From the NCBI GenBank assembly GCA_963847615.1, contig CAWKAN010000016.1:558001-622000 (forward strand): a stretch of 64,000 bases of DNA. The letters run 5' to 3'. Below the pieces are notes generated by a model, which did no database searches, was not told the DNA's origin, and was given only the letters and a program-made list of their open reading frames with translations. A program made the position numbers and the translations under genes. Below, in pieces: positions 16,004 to 26,153 of the stretch. Position 1 is the first letter of the stretch. Each line of letters starts with the position of its first letter. The DNA comes from Palsa-883 sp963847615. Its GTDB lineage: Bacteria > Pseudomonadota > Alphaproteobacteria > Acetobacterales > Acetobacteraceae.

Positions 16004-17029
16004 CTAGGTGCGGCGGGCCAGCCGCTTCAGCGTGGCGATCTCGCGGAACACCTCGCGGGCCGGGCGGGCCGGGCTGCCGACCACCACCGCGCCCGCGTCG
16101 ATGTCCGACATCACGCCCGACTGCGCGCCGACCTGGGCCTTGCTGCCGACGCGCATGTGGTCGGCCAGCCCGGCCTGGCCGCCGATCACGACGAAATCGC
16201 CGATCTCCGCCGAGCCCGAGATGCCGACCTGCGCGGCCAGGGCGCAATAGCGCCCGATCCGCGCGTTGTGCGCGACCTGGACCAGGTTATCCAGCCGCGT
16301 GCCGGCCCCGATCACCGTGTCGCGCAAGGAGCCGCGATCGATCGTGCTGTTGGCGCCCACCTCCACGTCGTCCTCGAGGATCACCAGGCCGAGCTGCGGC
16401 ACGGTCTGAAATCCGAGCGCCGAGATGGTGAAGCCGAACCCCTCCTGGCCGATCCGGGCCCCTGGAAACACGCAAACCCTGGCACCCAGGATCGCGTGGC
16501 TGATGCTGACATGCGCGCCGATGCGGCAGGCCGGCCCGAGCACCACGCCCGCGCCGATCACCGCGCCGGGGCCGATGCGGCAGCGTGGGCCGATCTCAGC
16601 GCCGGCCTCGATCACGGCGTGCGGGCCGACCTCGGCGGAGGCGTGCACGATGGCGTCCTCCGCGACAACCGCGGTGCGGTGGATGCCGGGGCTGACCGCC
16701 GGGGCGGGGTGGAACAGCATCGCCAGCCGCGCCCAGCCGGATGCCGGATCGGCGGTCACCAGGGCCACCGATCCGGCCGGGACGCCGGCCTGCAGCTCGG
16801 CCGGCACGAGCACCGCGCCGGCCCGGGTCCGTGCCAGCGCCGCGGCATGCCGGCGATGCAGGGCGAAGCTGATCTCGCTGGGCCCGGCACTCTCCAGCGC
16901 GGCCAGTCCGGTCAGCAACAGCTCGCCCGGCGGCAAGGCGCAGCCGGCCGCCTCGGCCACCGCGGCGATCGGGTGCGGTCCGGTGCGGGCGAAGAAGCGT
17001 GGATTGCCCGCGCTGATCACTTGATCCAT
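16004..17029 (-). CDS. lpxD: UDP-3-O-(3-hydroxyacyl)glucosamine N-acyltransferase
   Basis: The 341-aa product has an N-terminal uridine-binding domain (residues about 1-100, ending ...MLFHPAPAVSPGIHRTAVV) and then a left-handed beta helix of hexapeptide repeats. It includes GQEGFGFTIS, GANSTIDRGSLRDTVIG and LVQVAHNARIGRY (catalytic His), as in LpxD. It adds the second 3-hydroxyacyl chain in lipid A synthesis. The start at 17029 is preferred to one 13 codons upstream because GGGGAT lies 8 nt before it and it gives the family's usual length. Here it stands alone rather than in the usual lpxD-fabZ-lpxA cluster. Confidence 0.94.
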   Translation of the reverse strand: MDQVISAGNPRFFARTGPHPIAAVAEAAGCALPPGELLLTGLAALESAGPSEISFALHRRHAAALARTRAGAVLVPAELQAGVPAGSVALVTADPASGWARLAMLFHPAPAVSPGIHRTAVVAEDAIVHASAEVGPHAVIEAGAEIGPRCRIGPGAVIGAGVVLGPACRIGAHVSISHAILGARVCVFPGARIGQEGFGFTISALGFQTVPQLGLVILEDDVEVGANSTIDRGSLRDTVIGAGTRLDNLVQVAHNARIGRYCALAAQVGISGSAEIGDFVVIGGQAGLADHMRVGSKAQVGAQSGVMSDIDAGAVVVGSPARPAREVFREIATLKRLARRT

Positions 17030-17688
17030 TCGATATCCCCATCTCTGCGGGACCGATGCCTCGTTCATGTCCGGCCCAGCGAGCCGGCATGGCGGTCATA
17101 CGGGGACATGGCGGCGTCGGCGTGGTTCCGCCGACGGTCGTTATCAGCCAAAGCCCCGCGTCTTGTCTTGCGGTTGATTGCGCCGTTCGGCTTCGATCGG
17201 GCTTGCTCGCGAAACCGGTCCTGATGTGATACGATTTCGCGGATCCGTCGGTCTCGCTGCCGGCAGGTCCCGCCATCACTTTCGAGCGGCGCGCACCCTG
17301 AAGCGATCGCTCGACGGCGTCAACCGCCGCCCGCTCGCGTCTGACCGAGCCGCGTAGTCGCAGGTGTCGTTACAGTCACCCGGCATGGCTGAGTCTGACC
17401 GGCCATCTGCGACCCATCGGCGGTGCCTGGATGGCCTGGTCAAGCCGGGCCATGGCGGAGAGGCAATGTCGTCCGGCCAAATTGCGAACGGCTGCCCGGC
17501 GATCCGCGATTGCTGCCTGGCACTCCGCGCTGGCAATCCCGGCGCAGGACGCCTATATGCTAGGCAATCGGCACTTTTCGATCCGGGCCGCTCGTGTCTG
17601 TGTGCGGCACTGTCGCATCTCGAAGCTCTCCCCCTGAAGAGTAATCCGGGCCGCATCGTGCGGGCCGCCGATATCGCGGAGTGGTGGA
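17030..17688. other. 660-bp spacer, no supported gene
   Basis: The ORFs across this stretch have poor coding character. It contains a 'GCCTGGATGGCCTGGTCAAG' type dispersed repeat at about 17425-17460. The right end carries the cspA ribosome-binding site (GCGGAG, about 17678-17683). Confidence 0.55.
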
Positions 17689-17895
17689 ATGTCGACAGGC
17701 ACGGTCAAATGGTTCAACGCCAAAAAGGGTTACGGCTTCATCCAGCCGGATGACGGCTCGAACGACGTCTTCGTGCACGTCTCAGCGGTCGAGCGGGCGG
17801 GGATCGGCAGCCTGAACGAGGGGCAGAAGATCAGCTACGAAGTGCAAAAGGGCCAGCAGGGCAAGCTTTCGGCGGAAAACCTGCAATCGGTGTGA
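17689..17895 (+). CDS. Cold-shock domain protein (CspA family)
   Basis: The 68-aa product is a complete cold-shock domain: GTVKWFNAKKGYGFIQPDDG contains RNP1 (KGYGFI) and DVFVHVSAVE contains RNP2. Length and ending (ENLQSV) are typical. Such proteins bind single-stranded RNA/DNA and melt mRNA structure. A long AT-containing upstream region could form the 5' leader usual for csp genes. A second small gene follows 54 bp downstream. Confidence 0.96.
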   Translation: MSTGTVKWFNAKKGYGFIQPDDGSNDVFVHVSAVERAGIGSLNEGQKISYEVQKGQQGKLSAENLQSV

Positions 17896-17949
17896 CGCTA
17901 TCTCCCGGCGCCATGCAGGCATGGCGCCGGGCGTGGCGGAGTAACCATC

Positions 17950-18156
17950 ATGGATCACAAGTTCAAAGTCGGGCAGACGGTCAACCTCATCCCCAATCGG
18001 CTGGACAGGCATCTGCCCGGCGGCGCCTACACGGTCCAGCGTCTCCTGCCGATCGAGGGTGTCAACATCCGCTACCGCGTGCGCAACGCGCAGGACGGCC
18101 ACGAACGGGTGGTGCTCGAAGGCCAATTGTCGGCCGCGGTGAAGGTGGCGTCGTGA
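17950..18156 (+). CDS. Small conserved hypothetical protein (68 aa)
   Basis: The sequence MDHKFKVGQTVNLIPNRLDRHLPGGAYTVQRLLPIEGVNIRYRVRN reads as a small SH3-like beta-barrel: 'FKVGQTV.L.P' and 'Y.V.R.LP...N..YRVRNA...HERVV.E.QL' match a widespread alphaproteobacterial small-protein family of unknown function. It lies between cspA and carD on the same strand, with a GGAG-type site about 9 nt upstream of the ATG. Confidence 0.75.
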   Translation: MDHKFKVGQTVNLIPNRLDRHLPGGAYTVQRLLPIEGVNIRYRVRNAQDGHERVVLEGQLSAAVKVAS

Positions 18157-18274
18157 TGCTGCCGCTTATCGCACCCTAGGGTTTCGGCGGCACCGCTGCC
18201 CCGAGCCGTCCGGGCGATCCCCCCCGGGCGATCATCCGGCACATCCGCGTGCCACCAACGAGGTTCTTACACGA

Positions 18275-18872
18275 ATGCTGCTCACGCCTGCCATGACCGA
18301 GGCCACCGCGGATGCCACGGCAGCAGTATCGCCGGCGGCCGCGCTGTCGGCCGCTCCCGTGCCGACGGTCGCCGCGGACGACGCGCGGCCGTTTCGCAAG
18401 GGCGATCTGGTGGTCTATCCGGCGCACGGCATCGGCATGGTCAACCAGGTGCGCGTCGAAGAGATCGGCGGCCAACGGATGAACTGGATCAAGATCTCGT
18501 TTGCCGAAAACAAGATGTCGCTGCGGATTCCGGTGCGCAAGGCGAAGGACATCGGCCTGCGCCGGCCGGTCAGCCGCCAGGCGTTCGCCGAGGTGATGGC
18601 CATCCTGCGCGGTCGCCCGCACGCCAATCGAATCGTGTGGACCAAACGAGCGCTGGAATACCAGGGCAAGATCAACTCGGGCAGCGTCCGGGCGCTGGCG
18701 GAAGTGGTGCGCGACCTGCGGCCGTCGCTGGATGGCAGCGAGTTCGAGTTTCAGTCGGCGCAACCTGTTCGAACTGGCGGTCGATCGTCTTGCCGCCGAA
18801 TTCGCCGCCGTGTTCAGGACCGACAAGGCGGCGGCCATCGGTCGCCTGACGGCCAATCCGCCGGCCGGCTGA
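18275..18872 (+). CDS. carD: CarD family RNA-polymerase-binding regulator, frame slips at about 18751
   Basis: The N-terminal domain (FRKGDLVVYPAHGIGMVNQVRVEEIGG...FAENKMSLRIPVRKA) is the CarD/TRCF RNAP-interaction domain. The helical C-terminal half carries GSVRALAEVVRDLRPS. The frame changes at the TTT run near 18751. Removing one T restores EFSRRNLFELAVDRLAAEF and a stop at 18870-18872, the standard CarD ending, for about 198 aa. CarD stabilises open promoter complexes, often at rRNA promoters. A 35-residue Ala-rich N-terminal extension precedes the domain. Confidence 0.88.
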
Positions 18873-18899
18873 GGGCTACGGTCCGACGGTTGCGGTTCA

Positions 18900-19138
18900 A
18901 GGCCAGGGCGGGCACGACAGGGCGGGCACGACAGGGCGGCCGAACCCGCGATCGGTCAGGCAGCAGCCGCGGCGCGACCGGCGCAGGTCGGCGTCGCGGG
19001 CCCGCACTGGGGCACGGCGGTCATCATCGACCTGGGAGCGGGCAAGCCGCCTCGGGGCCGCGCCGGCGCGACCGGGCGCGGCGCCGCACTGCCCGCGCGA
19101 AGCGGGTCACCACACTGCCCGCGCGAAGCGGGTCACCA
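18900..19138. repeat. Short tandem repeats between carD and the DUF805 gene
   Basis: A 14-bp unit (GGGCGGGCACGACA) is repeated twice around 18905-18935. A 26-bp unit beginning CACTGCCCGCGCGAAGCGGG is repeated twice at 19087-19138. Each 26-bp unit contains the small hairpin CCCGC-GCGAA-GCGGG, so the pair could terminate the two convergent genes. No ORF is supported here. Confidence 0.65.
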
Positions 19139-19507
19139 CAGTGTCGGCACCGTCGCTCGGATCGGGTCGGGACCGTAGCGGTTCACGCCGACATTGCCCG
19201 GGATGAGCTGGATCACCAGGGAGAAGATCCAGCCGACATAGGGGATCAAGGTCAGCAGCATGGCCCAACCGGTCCACCCGAAATCATGGCACCTTTGCGC
19301 GCCGACCGCCCAGCCGGAGACGACGACCGGCAGGCTGAGCAGTCCCGCGATGGTCAGGGCGCTGCCGATCCCGCCAACCAATGCGGCCGCCGCAAGGCTC
19401 CATAAGGCAACCATTACGGCCGTCACGGCCAGCAGGTAGAGCAGGTAGGATTTTCGGTCGCGCCGGCCGGAGAACCGGAACAGATCCTCGGCGACTGGCT
19501 TGGACAT
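19133..19507 (-). CDS. DUF805 inner-membrane protein
   Basis: The 124-aa product starts MSKPVAEDLFRFSGRRDRKSYLLYLL, the family's opening F.GR..R..Y, and has four hydrophobic segments. It also carries the hallmark WAVGAQRCHDFGWTGWAMLL (A.RRxHDxGxSGW in DUF805) and ends with the short polar tail PGNVGVNRYGPDP. The family is of unknown function. The start at 19507 is chosen over one 11 codons upstream because it directly precedes the conserved region. It converges with carD. Confidence 0.88.
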   Translation of the reverse strand: MSKPVAEDLFRFSGRRDRKSYLLYLLAVTAVMVALWSLAAAALVGGIGSALTIAGLLSLPVVVSGWAVGAQRCHDFGWTGWAMLLTLIPYVGWIFSLVIQLIPGNVGVNRYGPDPIRATVPTLW

Positions 19508-19729
19508 CGGCTTCCCCTCTGCGCTCGGGCGCGCCCACAACAGGCGAGATATCCGTCTGCCGGCACCGCCGGGCGGACGATCTCGGCATGCTAGCGGAAT
19601 GATCGTGCCGGCAGCGGCCGTTCGCCGTCAAGACGATTTCGCTGCACGATGGCGCCTGGTTCCGGCGCGCCGGACCGGGCCCGCCCGGCAGCGGGACCGG
19701 CGAAACCAGCGGCACGCCTGGACCGCGGG

Positions 19730-22700
19730 CTAACCCGCCGCCAGCAGCCGCAACGCCCGGCCCACCCACTGCGCCGTCAGTTTCTCCTGCACGCCGTTCT
19801 GCATCAGCCGCTCATGCAGCGCTGGGAAATCCACCCGGTCCAGCGCCTGATCCTGGTTGAAGCACGAGAACACCACGCTGCGCGCGCCGCTCTCCGGATC
19901 GACATGCGGTTGCAGGCACTGGGCGCAGACCTCCTTCATCATGCATTGCATCGGCGAGTTGATCGAGCCGATCGCGGTGTGCCCCGGCCCGCAGATACGG
20001 CGCCAGCACGCCATGGCGCGCCGCGCCGACCGCCTGCATCATGCGGTCCGAGCCGATGGCGATCAGATGCGCGGCCTGGTTCAACGCCACCGCCTGCGCG
20101 CCAAGCTGGCCGGAGCCGTAGGCCGCCATGGCCTGCACGATGTTGCCCACCATCGTCCGGTCCTGCGGCCGGGCCGGGTTGGCCGCGAACCCCGGCGCCT
20201 CGTCGCAGCACCACACGATGACATCGGCGGCACGTTCGATCTCCGCGACCTTGTAACGGTCGCGCACCTGCTTGTAGCCGGCGAAGTAGATCACCCGCGA
20301 TCCGGCCGCGCGCAGCGCCGCGCCGATCGCGAACAGCACCGCGTTGCCCAGCCCGCCGCCCACCAGCGCCACCGTGGTGTCGGCGTGGATCTCGGTCGGC
20401 GTGCCGGTCGGGCCCATCAGCACCACCGGCTCGCCGGGCTGCAGCAGCGCGCACAGGTCGGAGCTGCCGCCCATCTCCAGCACGATCACCGAGACCAGGC
20501 CACGCGCCGGATCGGTCCAGGCGCCGGTCATCGCCAGGCCCTCCATCCCCAGCACGGTCTCGCCCACCGCCTCGCGCAGGCGCGGGGCGTGCATCTCGAA
20601 ATTCTGCAGCCGGTAGAACTGGCCCGGACGGAATGCCCGCGCCGCCGCCGGGGCGTGGATCACCACCTCGACGATGGTCGGCGTCAGCCGGTGCACCGCG
20701 TGCACCGTGGGGCTGCAGGTCCGCCCGGCAGCGGGCGATCAGCTCGGCACCGGTAAGCGGCGCGACGTCAAGCGTCCTTTTGTCCCGCTCGTCCAGCGTT
20801 GCCAGGACGCGCGAGACCACCGGGTAGCCGCGCTTGGCCCCGCCCATCGCCTTCACCACGTTGCCGAAGAAGCTCGGGTGCAGGTCGCCGAAGAAGCTGA
20901 TGAAGCGGCCCTTCGCCGGCCCCGCCGCGACCCGATGCATCAGCACCTGCGTGGTCTCCGGCTTGGCCAGGCCGCGGGCCGGGCTGACCGGCGCGCCGGT
21001 CTCGTCGATCGCCTGGAAGTATTTGCCGTCCAGTTTGATCCGGCCGTCCTCGCGCGCCAGCACGGTGTTGGGCTGGGTGCCGGCGGCGACCAGGATCGCC
21101 CGCGCCGGCAGCACCGTTTCGCTGCCGTCGGCGCGCGCCAGGCGCAAGGCGGCGGCGTGGCCGAACGCATCGACCTGCACGGCGCGCGGGGCCAGGCCCT
21201 CGGCGAAGCGCACGCCTTCCTCCAGCGCCTTGGCCACCTCCTCGTGGTTCAGCGTGTAGGATGGGCTGTCGATCAGCCGCCTCCGATAGGCGATCGTCGC
21301 GCCGCCCCAACCGTCCAGCAGCCTGGCCAGCGCCGGCGCCCTGCCCTCGCGCGCCGCCGCCGCGCGCTCGTCCGCCAGCGCCGCCGCATGGGCCAGGAAT
21401 TCGTCGGCGATCGCGGCCTGCTCGGCGTTCCACGCGGCGCGCACCGCCGCGGCCCCGCGCTCGGCGACCAGCACGGCATAGCGCGCGGCGAATTTTTCCA
21501 CCTGGCGCACGTAGTAGGCGAGACTTTCCGTCGCCGTATCGATCGCGGTCAGCCCGCCGCCGATCACCACCACCGGCAGGCGGATCTGCAGGTTGGCGAT
21601 GGAGGCAAACTTCGCCGCCCCGGTCAGTTGCAGCGCCATCAGGAAATCCGACGCCTGGCGCACGCCGCGCGCCAGGCCGTTCGGGATGTCCAGCACGGTC
21701 GGCCTGCCGGCGCCCATGCACAGCGCGATGTGGTCGAAGCCCATCGCCCAGGCGTCGTCCATCCCCAGCGTCGCACCGCCGCCGAACCGCACCCCGCCGA
21801 CATGCGCGAAGCCCGCGCGCCGCTCCAGCAGCAGGCGCACCAGCTTCAGGTAGTTCTTGTTCCAGCGCACCGTGATGCCGTACTCGGCGACGCCGCCGAA
21901 CCCGGCCATCACCCGGTCGTCGAGGTTCTCGTATAATGTTTCGGCATCGCGCACCGGCGCGCGCGGATCGAAGCCGAGCGGCTCGATCTTCAATCCGTCG
22001 ATCGCCACCACCGTGTGTCCGTCGTTCAGCAGGTGGTGCGCCAGGGTGAACCCGGCCGGCCCCAGCCCGACGATCAGCACCTTGCGCCCGCTGTCCGGAC
22101 GCGGCAGCGGGCGGGCGAAGTCCAGCGGGTTCCAGCGCGTCAGCAGCGCGTAGATCTCGATCCCCCAGGGCAGCGCCAGCACGTCCTTCAACACCGAGGT
22201 CTCGGCCTGCGGAATGTCCACCGGGTCCTGGCGCTGGTAGATGCAGGCCTTCATGCAGTCGTTGCAGATGCGATGCCCGGTCGCCGCCATCATCGGATTG
22301 TCGATGGCGATCGCGGCGAAGGCGCCCAGCACGCTGCCCTGGGCGCGCAGCATGTGCATTTCGCTGATCTTCTCGTCCAGCGGGCAGCCGGCCAGGGTCA
22401 CGCCGAGCGGCGAGGTCTGGAACGCGCCCAGCTTCTGTGACGTTGCCGTTTTGCGCTCGCGCAACCCCTTGGCGCAGGAATCCTTGCCCTGCTCGTGGCA
22501 CCAGATGCAGTAGTTCATCTGGTCCAGCGCCTGCGCCTGCGTCATGCCGGCATCGGTCAGCGCGAACCCGTCGCGCGCCCGCCAGTCGTGCTCGGGCAGG
22601 CGCAGCATGGTGACGCCGTGGCGCTCGATCGTCTCGAACCGCACCAGGTGCAGCGGGTCGACCCGCTGCGGCACGCGGAACAGCGTGTTGCCTTGGTGCG

Positions 22701-23241
22701 CCGCCCGCCCCGCCGGCGTCAGCGTCGCCCAGGCGGCATAGCGCAGCGCGAGGTCGAGCGCGTTCAGGTCGGCCGACGCCTCCCACGCCGCCACGCTGGT
22801 GGCGAAGCCCAGCTCGGTCAGTGGCGCGCCGATCCGGGCCTCCAGCGCCGTACGCAACGCCGCACCGTCGAACGCCTTGGGATCGGCATACTTCTTCACC
22901 GCCTGGCGCTGCACGAACAGCCGCTTGCAGGCGTGCACCGGGTCCAGCTCGTGGGTCCGCCGGGCCAGCGCCAGCACGTCGTCCGCGATGCCGAACAGCG
23001 CCGCCACGAACGCATCCAGCACCGGTCCCAGCGCCACGATCAGCTCGCTGGCGGCCTTCTCCGGCAGCGCCGCCGGGGCGGCGCGCGCCGCCAGCAGGCG
23101 CGCATGCAGGCCGGCGTCCTCAGCCTCCAACTGCGCGAGGAACACCCGGTCGAGCCGCACCAGCCCGGCGCGGTCGGCGAGATCGGCGAAACTGAGGCCA
23201 AACCCGAGGCGCGGGGCCCCGGCGGCCGGATCGGCATCCAT
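19730..23241 (-). CDS. Giant FAD/NAD(P) oxidoreductase with a PyrK-like reductase C-terminus, two frame slips
   Basis: The restored product is about 1170 aa. The N-terminal region has a Cys-rich helical segment (NYCIWCHEQGKDSCAKG, CNDCMKACIY), as in glutamate-synthase beta subunits, then two Rossmann folds (VLIVGLGPAGFTLA, VVVIGGGLTAIDTA). The C-terminal about 320 residues are a ferredoxin-reductase/PyrK-like module (FRPGQFYRLQNFE, ALVGGGLGNAVLF) ending with MQCMMKEVCAQCLQ, a likely 2Fe-2S ligand set. One extra base in the run at 20709-20712 and one at 19982-19985 break the frame. It probably passes electrons between NAD(P)H and an Fe-S centre; substrate unknown. Confidence 0.8.
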
Positions 23242-23580
23242 CGTGGCTGTCAGACCGTGCTGTGCAGGCGCGAGCCGTTGCGCCAGTCACACCCCGCCGT
23301 CAAGCCGCGCGACCTGCCGGCTCGCGGATGGCAGGCTTGTCCGCCTCGCTCGGCGGACGCGGATCGGCGGGCGCGACCGGCGGCGCCGGCGTCATTGGCA
23401 ACAGGCCCTGGGCCAGGGCAATTCGGCGAAACCCGTTTTCCATACTCGCTCTCCTCGGCCGTTCCAGCGGACAAAGTGAAGCCGCCCAGTGTGTCGGAAA
23501 CTTGTCGCCAACGTGTCGCTTTGTGACGCCTTTCGAGGTCCCAAGGATGTGATCGGCGACACAGGCCGTCGCGTGAACGC

Positions 23581-23905
23581 AGCAAGGCCGGGGCTCCGCC
23601 CCAGACCCCGCCAAGGGGCGCTGCCCCTTGGAACCCCGCCAAGGGCAGAGCCCTTGGAACCCTTCACTGGGAGTGTGGGGAGGGGGAGGGGGCGGGTGGG
23701 CGAGGCGAAGGGGCGCCGTCCGGCACGCCGGACGGCGCCCCTTCGCCTCGCCCACACGCCCCCTCCCCCTCAGCCACTCCCAGTCATGGAGTCCAGAGGC
23801 CGCTGCCGGCGCCTGCCCCCGGGCACTTGTCCCGGGGGGTGGGGGTCCAGGGGGCAAAGCCCCCTGGTGGGGTCCGGGGCGAAGCCCCAACCTTGCTGCG
23901 CGCGC
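23581..23905. repeat. Dispersed giant-hairpin repeat, copy B
   Basis: This is the best-preserved copy, with the same module order as 130-415. Its centre is a near-perfect palindrome in which GGGCGAGGCGAAGGGGCGCC is followed after CGTCCGGCACGCCGGACG by its complement. Copies A and C differ in the lengths of individual arms. It occupies the spacer between the giant oxidoreductase and the FAD-linked oxidase. ORFs across it on both strands are not genes. Confidence 0.88.
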
Positions 23906-23976
23906 GTGACGGCCTGTGTGGCCAAATCCGGCGTTTTCGCGCATGTGGGTGGGATGATTTGCCGGAGGAAGGCGTG

Positions 23977-25359
23977 ATGGTGCGCCCTGTCGATACTGTC
24001 GTGGCCGCGGCGCGGGATTTTCTCGGCGAGCGCATCACCACGAATGCCATGTTGCGCGAGCATCACTCGCACGGCCAGGACACGCAGCCGCCGGTGCAGC
24101 CCGATGCGGTGGCGTTCATCGAGACCACGGAGGAGGCGGCGCGGCTGCTGGCGCTGTGCCACGCCCAGGGCGTTCCGGTGGTGCCATGGGGCGCCGGCAC
24201 CTCCTTGGAGGGGCATGTGACGCCGGTGCGTGGCGGCATCACGCTCGATCTGTCGCGGATGACGCGGATCCTGGAGGTCAGCCAGGCGGACATGGATTGC
24301 CGGGTGGAGGCGGGGGTGACGCGCGATCAGCTCAACACGCATCTGCGCGATGCCGGGCTGTTCTTTCCGGTCGATCCGGGTACCGCGGCGTGCACCTTGG
24401 GGGGGATGTGTGCGACGCGCGCCTCCGGCACCAACGCGGTGCGCTACGGCACGATGCGCGAGAACGCGTTGGGGCTGACGGTGGTGCTGGCGGACGGGCG
24501 GGTGATCCGCACCGGCGGGCGGGTGCGCAAGTCGGCGACCGGCTACGACCTGACGCGGCTGTTCGTCGGCTCCGAGGGCACGCTCGGCGTGATCACCGAG
24601 ATCCAGTTGCGGCTGCACGGGATTCCCGAGGCGATCTCCTCGGCGACCTGCCAGTTCAAGACCCTGCAGGGCGCGGTGGAGACGGTGATCGCCATCCTGC
24701 AGGTCGGCATCCCGGTGGCGCGCATGGAGCTGCTGGACGAGGTGCAGGTGGCGGCCTGCATCGCCTACTCGAAGCTGGAGGGGCTGGAGGCGCTGCCGTC
24801 GCTGTTCTTCGAGTTCCACGGCACGCCGGCCGCCGTTGCCGAGCAGGCGCAGCAGGCGGAGGAGATCGCGACCGGGTTCGACGGCCACGGCTTCCGCTGG
24901 GCGACCGACGCGGCGGAGCGCGGCAGGCTGTGGCAGGCGCGGCATGACGCCTACTGGGCCGGTCTGGCGCTGAAGCCGGGGTACCGGGGCATCGCGACGG
25001 ATGCGATCGTGCCGATCTCGCGGCTGACCGAGGCGATCCTGGGGGCGAAGGAGGACATCGCCGCCTCCGGGCTGACCGCGCCGATCGTCGGGCATGTCGG
25101 GGACGGCAACTTCCACACGGTGATCCTGGTGCCGCCCGAGCCGGACGGACTGGCGCGGGCCTGGGAGCTCGACAAGAAGATCGTCGCGCGCGCGCTGGCG
25201 CTGGGCGGGTCGTGCAGCGGCGAACACGGGGTGGGGATCGGCAAGCGCGAGTTCCTGGAGCAGGAGCATGGGGCGGAGGCGCTGGCGGTGATGCGCTCGA
25301 TCAAGACGGCGTTGGACCCGCGGGGGATTCTCAACCCGGGCAAGCTGTTTCTGAACTGA
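23977..25359 (+). CDS. FAD-linked oxidase, GlcD / D-lactate dehydrogenase type
   Basis: The 460-aa protein has an FAD-binding PCMH domain (VVPWGAGTSLEGHVTPVRGGITLDL, FFPVDPGTAACTLGGMCATRASGTNAVRYGTM, TGGRVRKSATGYDLTRLFVGSEGTLG). It also has the C-terminal substrate domain ending APIVGHVGDGNFHTVI...SCSGEHGVGIGKREFL...DPRGILNPGKLF. These motifs define the GlcD/DLD family, which oxidises 2-hydroxyacids such as D-lactate or glycolate. A strong GGAGGAAGG at 23964-23972 supports the ATG at 23977. The absence of glcE and glcF nearby favours a D-lactate-dehydrogenase role. Confidence 0.92.
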   Translation: MVRPVDTVVAAARDFLGERITTNAMLREHHSHGQDTQPPVQPDAVAFIETTEEAARLLALCHAQGVPVVPWGAGTSLEGHVTPVRGGITLDLSRMTRILEVSQADMDCRVEAGVTRDQLNTHLRDAGLFFPVDPGTAACTLGGMCATRASGTNAVRYGTMRENALGLTVVLADGRVIRTGGRVRKSATGYDLTRLFVGSEGTLGVITEIQLRLHGIPEAISSATCQFKTLQGAVETVIAILQVGIPVARMELLDEVQVAACIAYSKLEGLEALPSLFFEFHGTPAAVAEQAQQAEEIATGFDGHGFRWATDAAERGRLWQARHDAYWAGLALKPGYRGIATDAIVPISRLTEAILGAKEDIAASGLTAPIVGHVGDGNFHTVILVPPEPDGLARAWELDKKIVARALALGGSCSGEHGVGIGKREFLEQEHGAEALAVMRSIKTALDPRGILNPGKLFLN

Positions 25360-25404
25360 ACGGGCCGGCTTGTCGGTGGGTTGGGTGCGCGATACTGTGT
25401 AAAC

Positions 25405-25644
25405 ATGAAGAATATCACAGTTACCGTGGACGACGACACCTACCGCAACGCCCGCATCAAGGCGGCGGCGTTGGATACCTCGGTCTCCGCGCTGGTGCGG
25501 CGCTACCTCATCGAACTGGGTGCCGGCGAGACGGAATTTCAGCGACTGAAGCGCCTGGAGCGCGAACTGCGCGCCCGTGTCCCCGCCGGGTTCCGCGCCG
25601 CCGACAACCTGACCCGCGATCAGGTCCATGAACGCGACGCCTGA
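25405..25644 (+). CDS. Ribbon-helix-helix antitoxin (VapB-like)
   Basis: The 79-aa product MKNITVTVDDDTYRNARIKAAALDTSVSALVRRYLIEL is a short DNA-binding strand followed by two helices, the RHH fold of VapB-type antitoxins. The C-terminal Arg-rich region would wrap the toxin. The stop precedes the toxin's GTG start by two bases. It is expected to repress its own promoter together with the toxin. Confidence 0.85.
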   Translation: MKNITVTVDDDTYRNARIKAAALDTSVSALVRRYLIELGAGETEFQRLKRLERELRARVPAGFRAADNLTRDQVHERDA

Positions 25645-25646
25645 CG

Positions 25647-26057
25647 GTGCCGCATTTCCTCGACACCAACATCCTGCTCTATGCGATCAGTCCACACCCC
25701 GAGGAGGCTGGAAAGCGCGCGCAGGCGGATGCGCTGCTGGACCGCGACGATGGGGCGCTGTCGGTCCAGGTGTTGCAGGAGTTCTACGTTCAGGCCACCA
25801 GGCCCACCCGGGCCGGGCGATTGCCACATGACCTCGCCGCCGGCCTGGTCCGCACGTGGTGTCGGTTCAGCGTTCAAGCCATGACGGTGCCGATTGTCGA
25901 AGCGGCGCTGGAGATCAAGGCGAAGTACGGACTGTCGTATTGGGACAGCGCGATCATCGCTGCTGCCCGCGCGCTGGGCTGCACGACGCTCTACACCGAG
26001 GACCTGGCGCACGGCCGCCAAATCGAGGGCATCACGATCGTCAACCCGTTCCGCTGA
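25647..26057 (+). CDS. PIN-domain ribonuclease toxin (VapC-like)
   Basis: The 136-aa product carries the PIN acidic residues in canonical places: FLDTNILLYA, VLQEFYVQ, LSYWDSAIIAAARALGC, LYTEDLAHG. It begins with GTG at 25647, two bases after the RHH antitoxin, and forms a complete type II toxin-antitoxin pair. VapC toxins cleave specific tRNAs or rRNA; the target here is unknown. Confidence 0.9.
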   Translation: MPHFLDTNILLYAISPHPEEAGKRAQADALLDRDDGALSVQVLQEFYVQATRPTRAGRLPHDLAAGLVRTWCRFSVQAMTVPIVEAALEIKAKYGLSYWDSAIIAAARALGCTTLYTEDLAHGRQIEGITIVNPFR

Positions 26058-26153
26058 GCGGCGGCGCCGTCTCGATTCACCGAAACGTCGGGGAACCGTC
26101 ATCGGGACGTCACGCCGCGCGGGCAAGCCTGGGCGGGCAGCACGGAGACGCGC

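Noticed and set aside
17276..17656. 126-aa ORF between lpxD and cspA
   Set aside because: No recognisable motif or ribosome-binding site, and the stretch contains a dispersed repeat fragment. Coding character is weak on both strands.
23300..23977. ORFs across the repeat at 23.6 kb on both strands
   Set aside because: They translate the hairpin repeat, and similar 'proteins' appear at each copy, so they are repeat artefacts.
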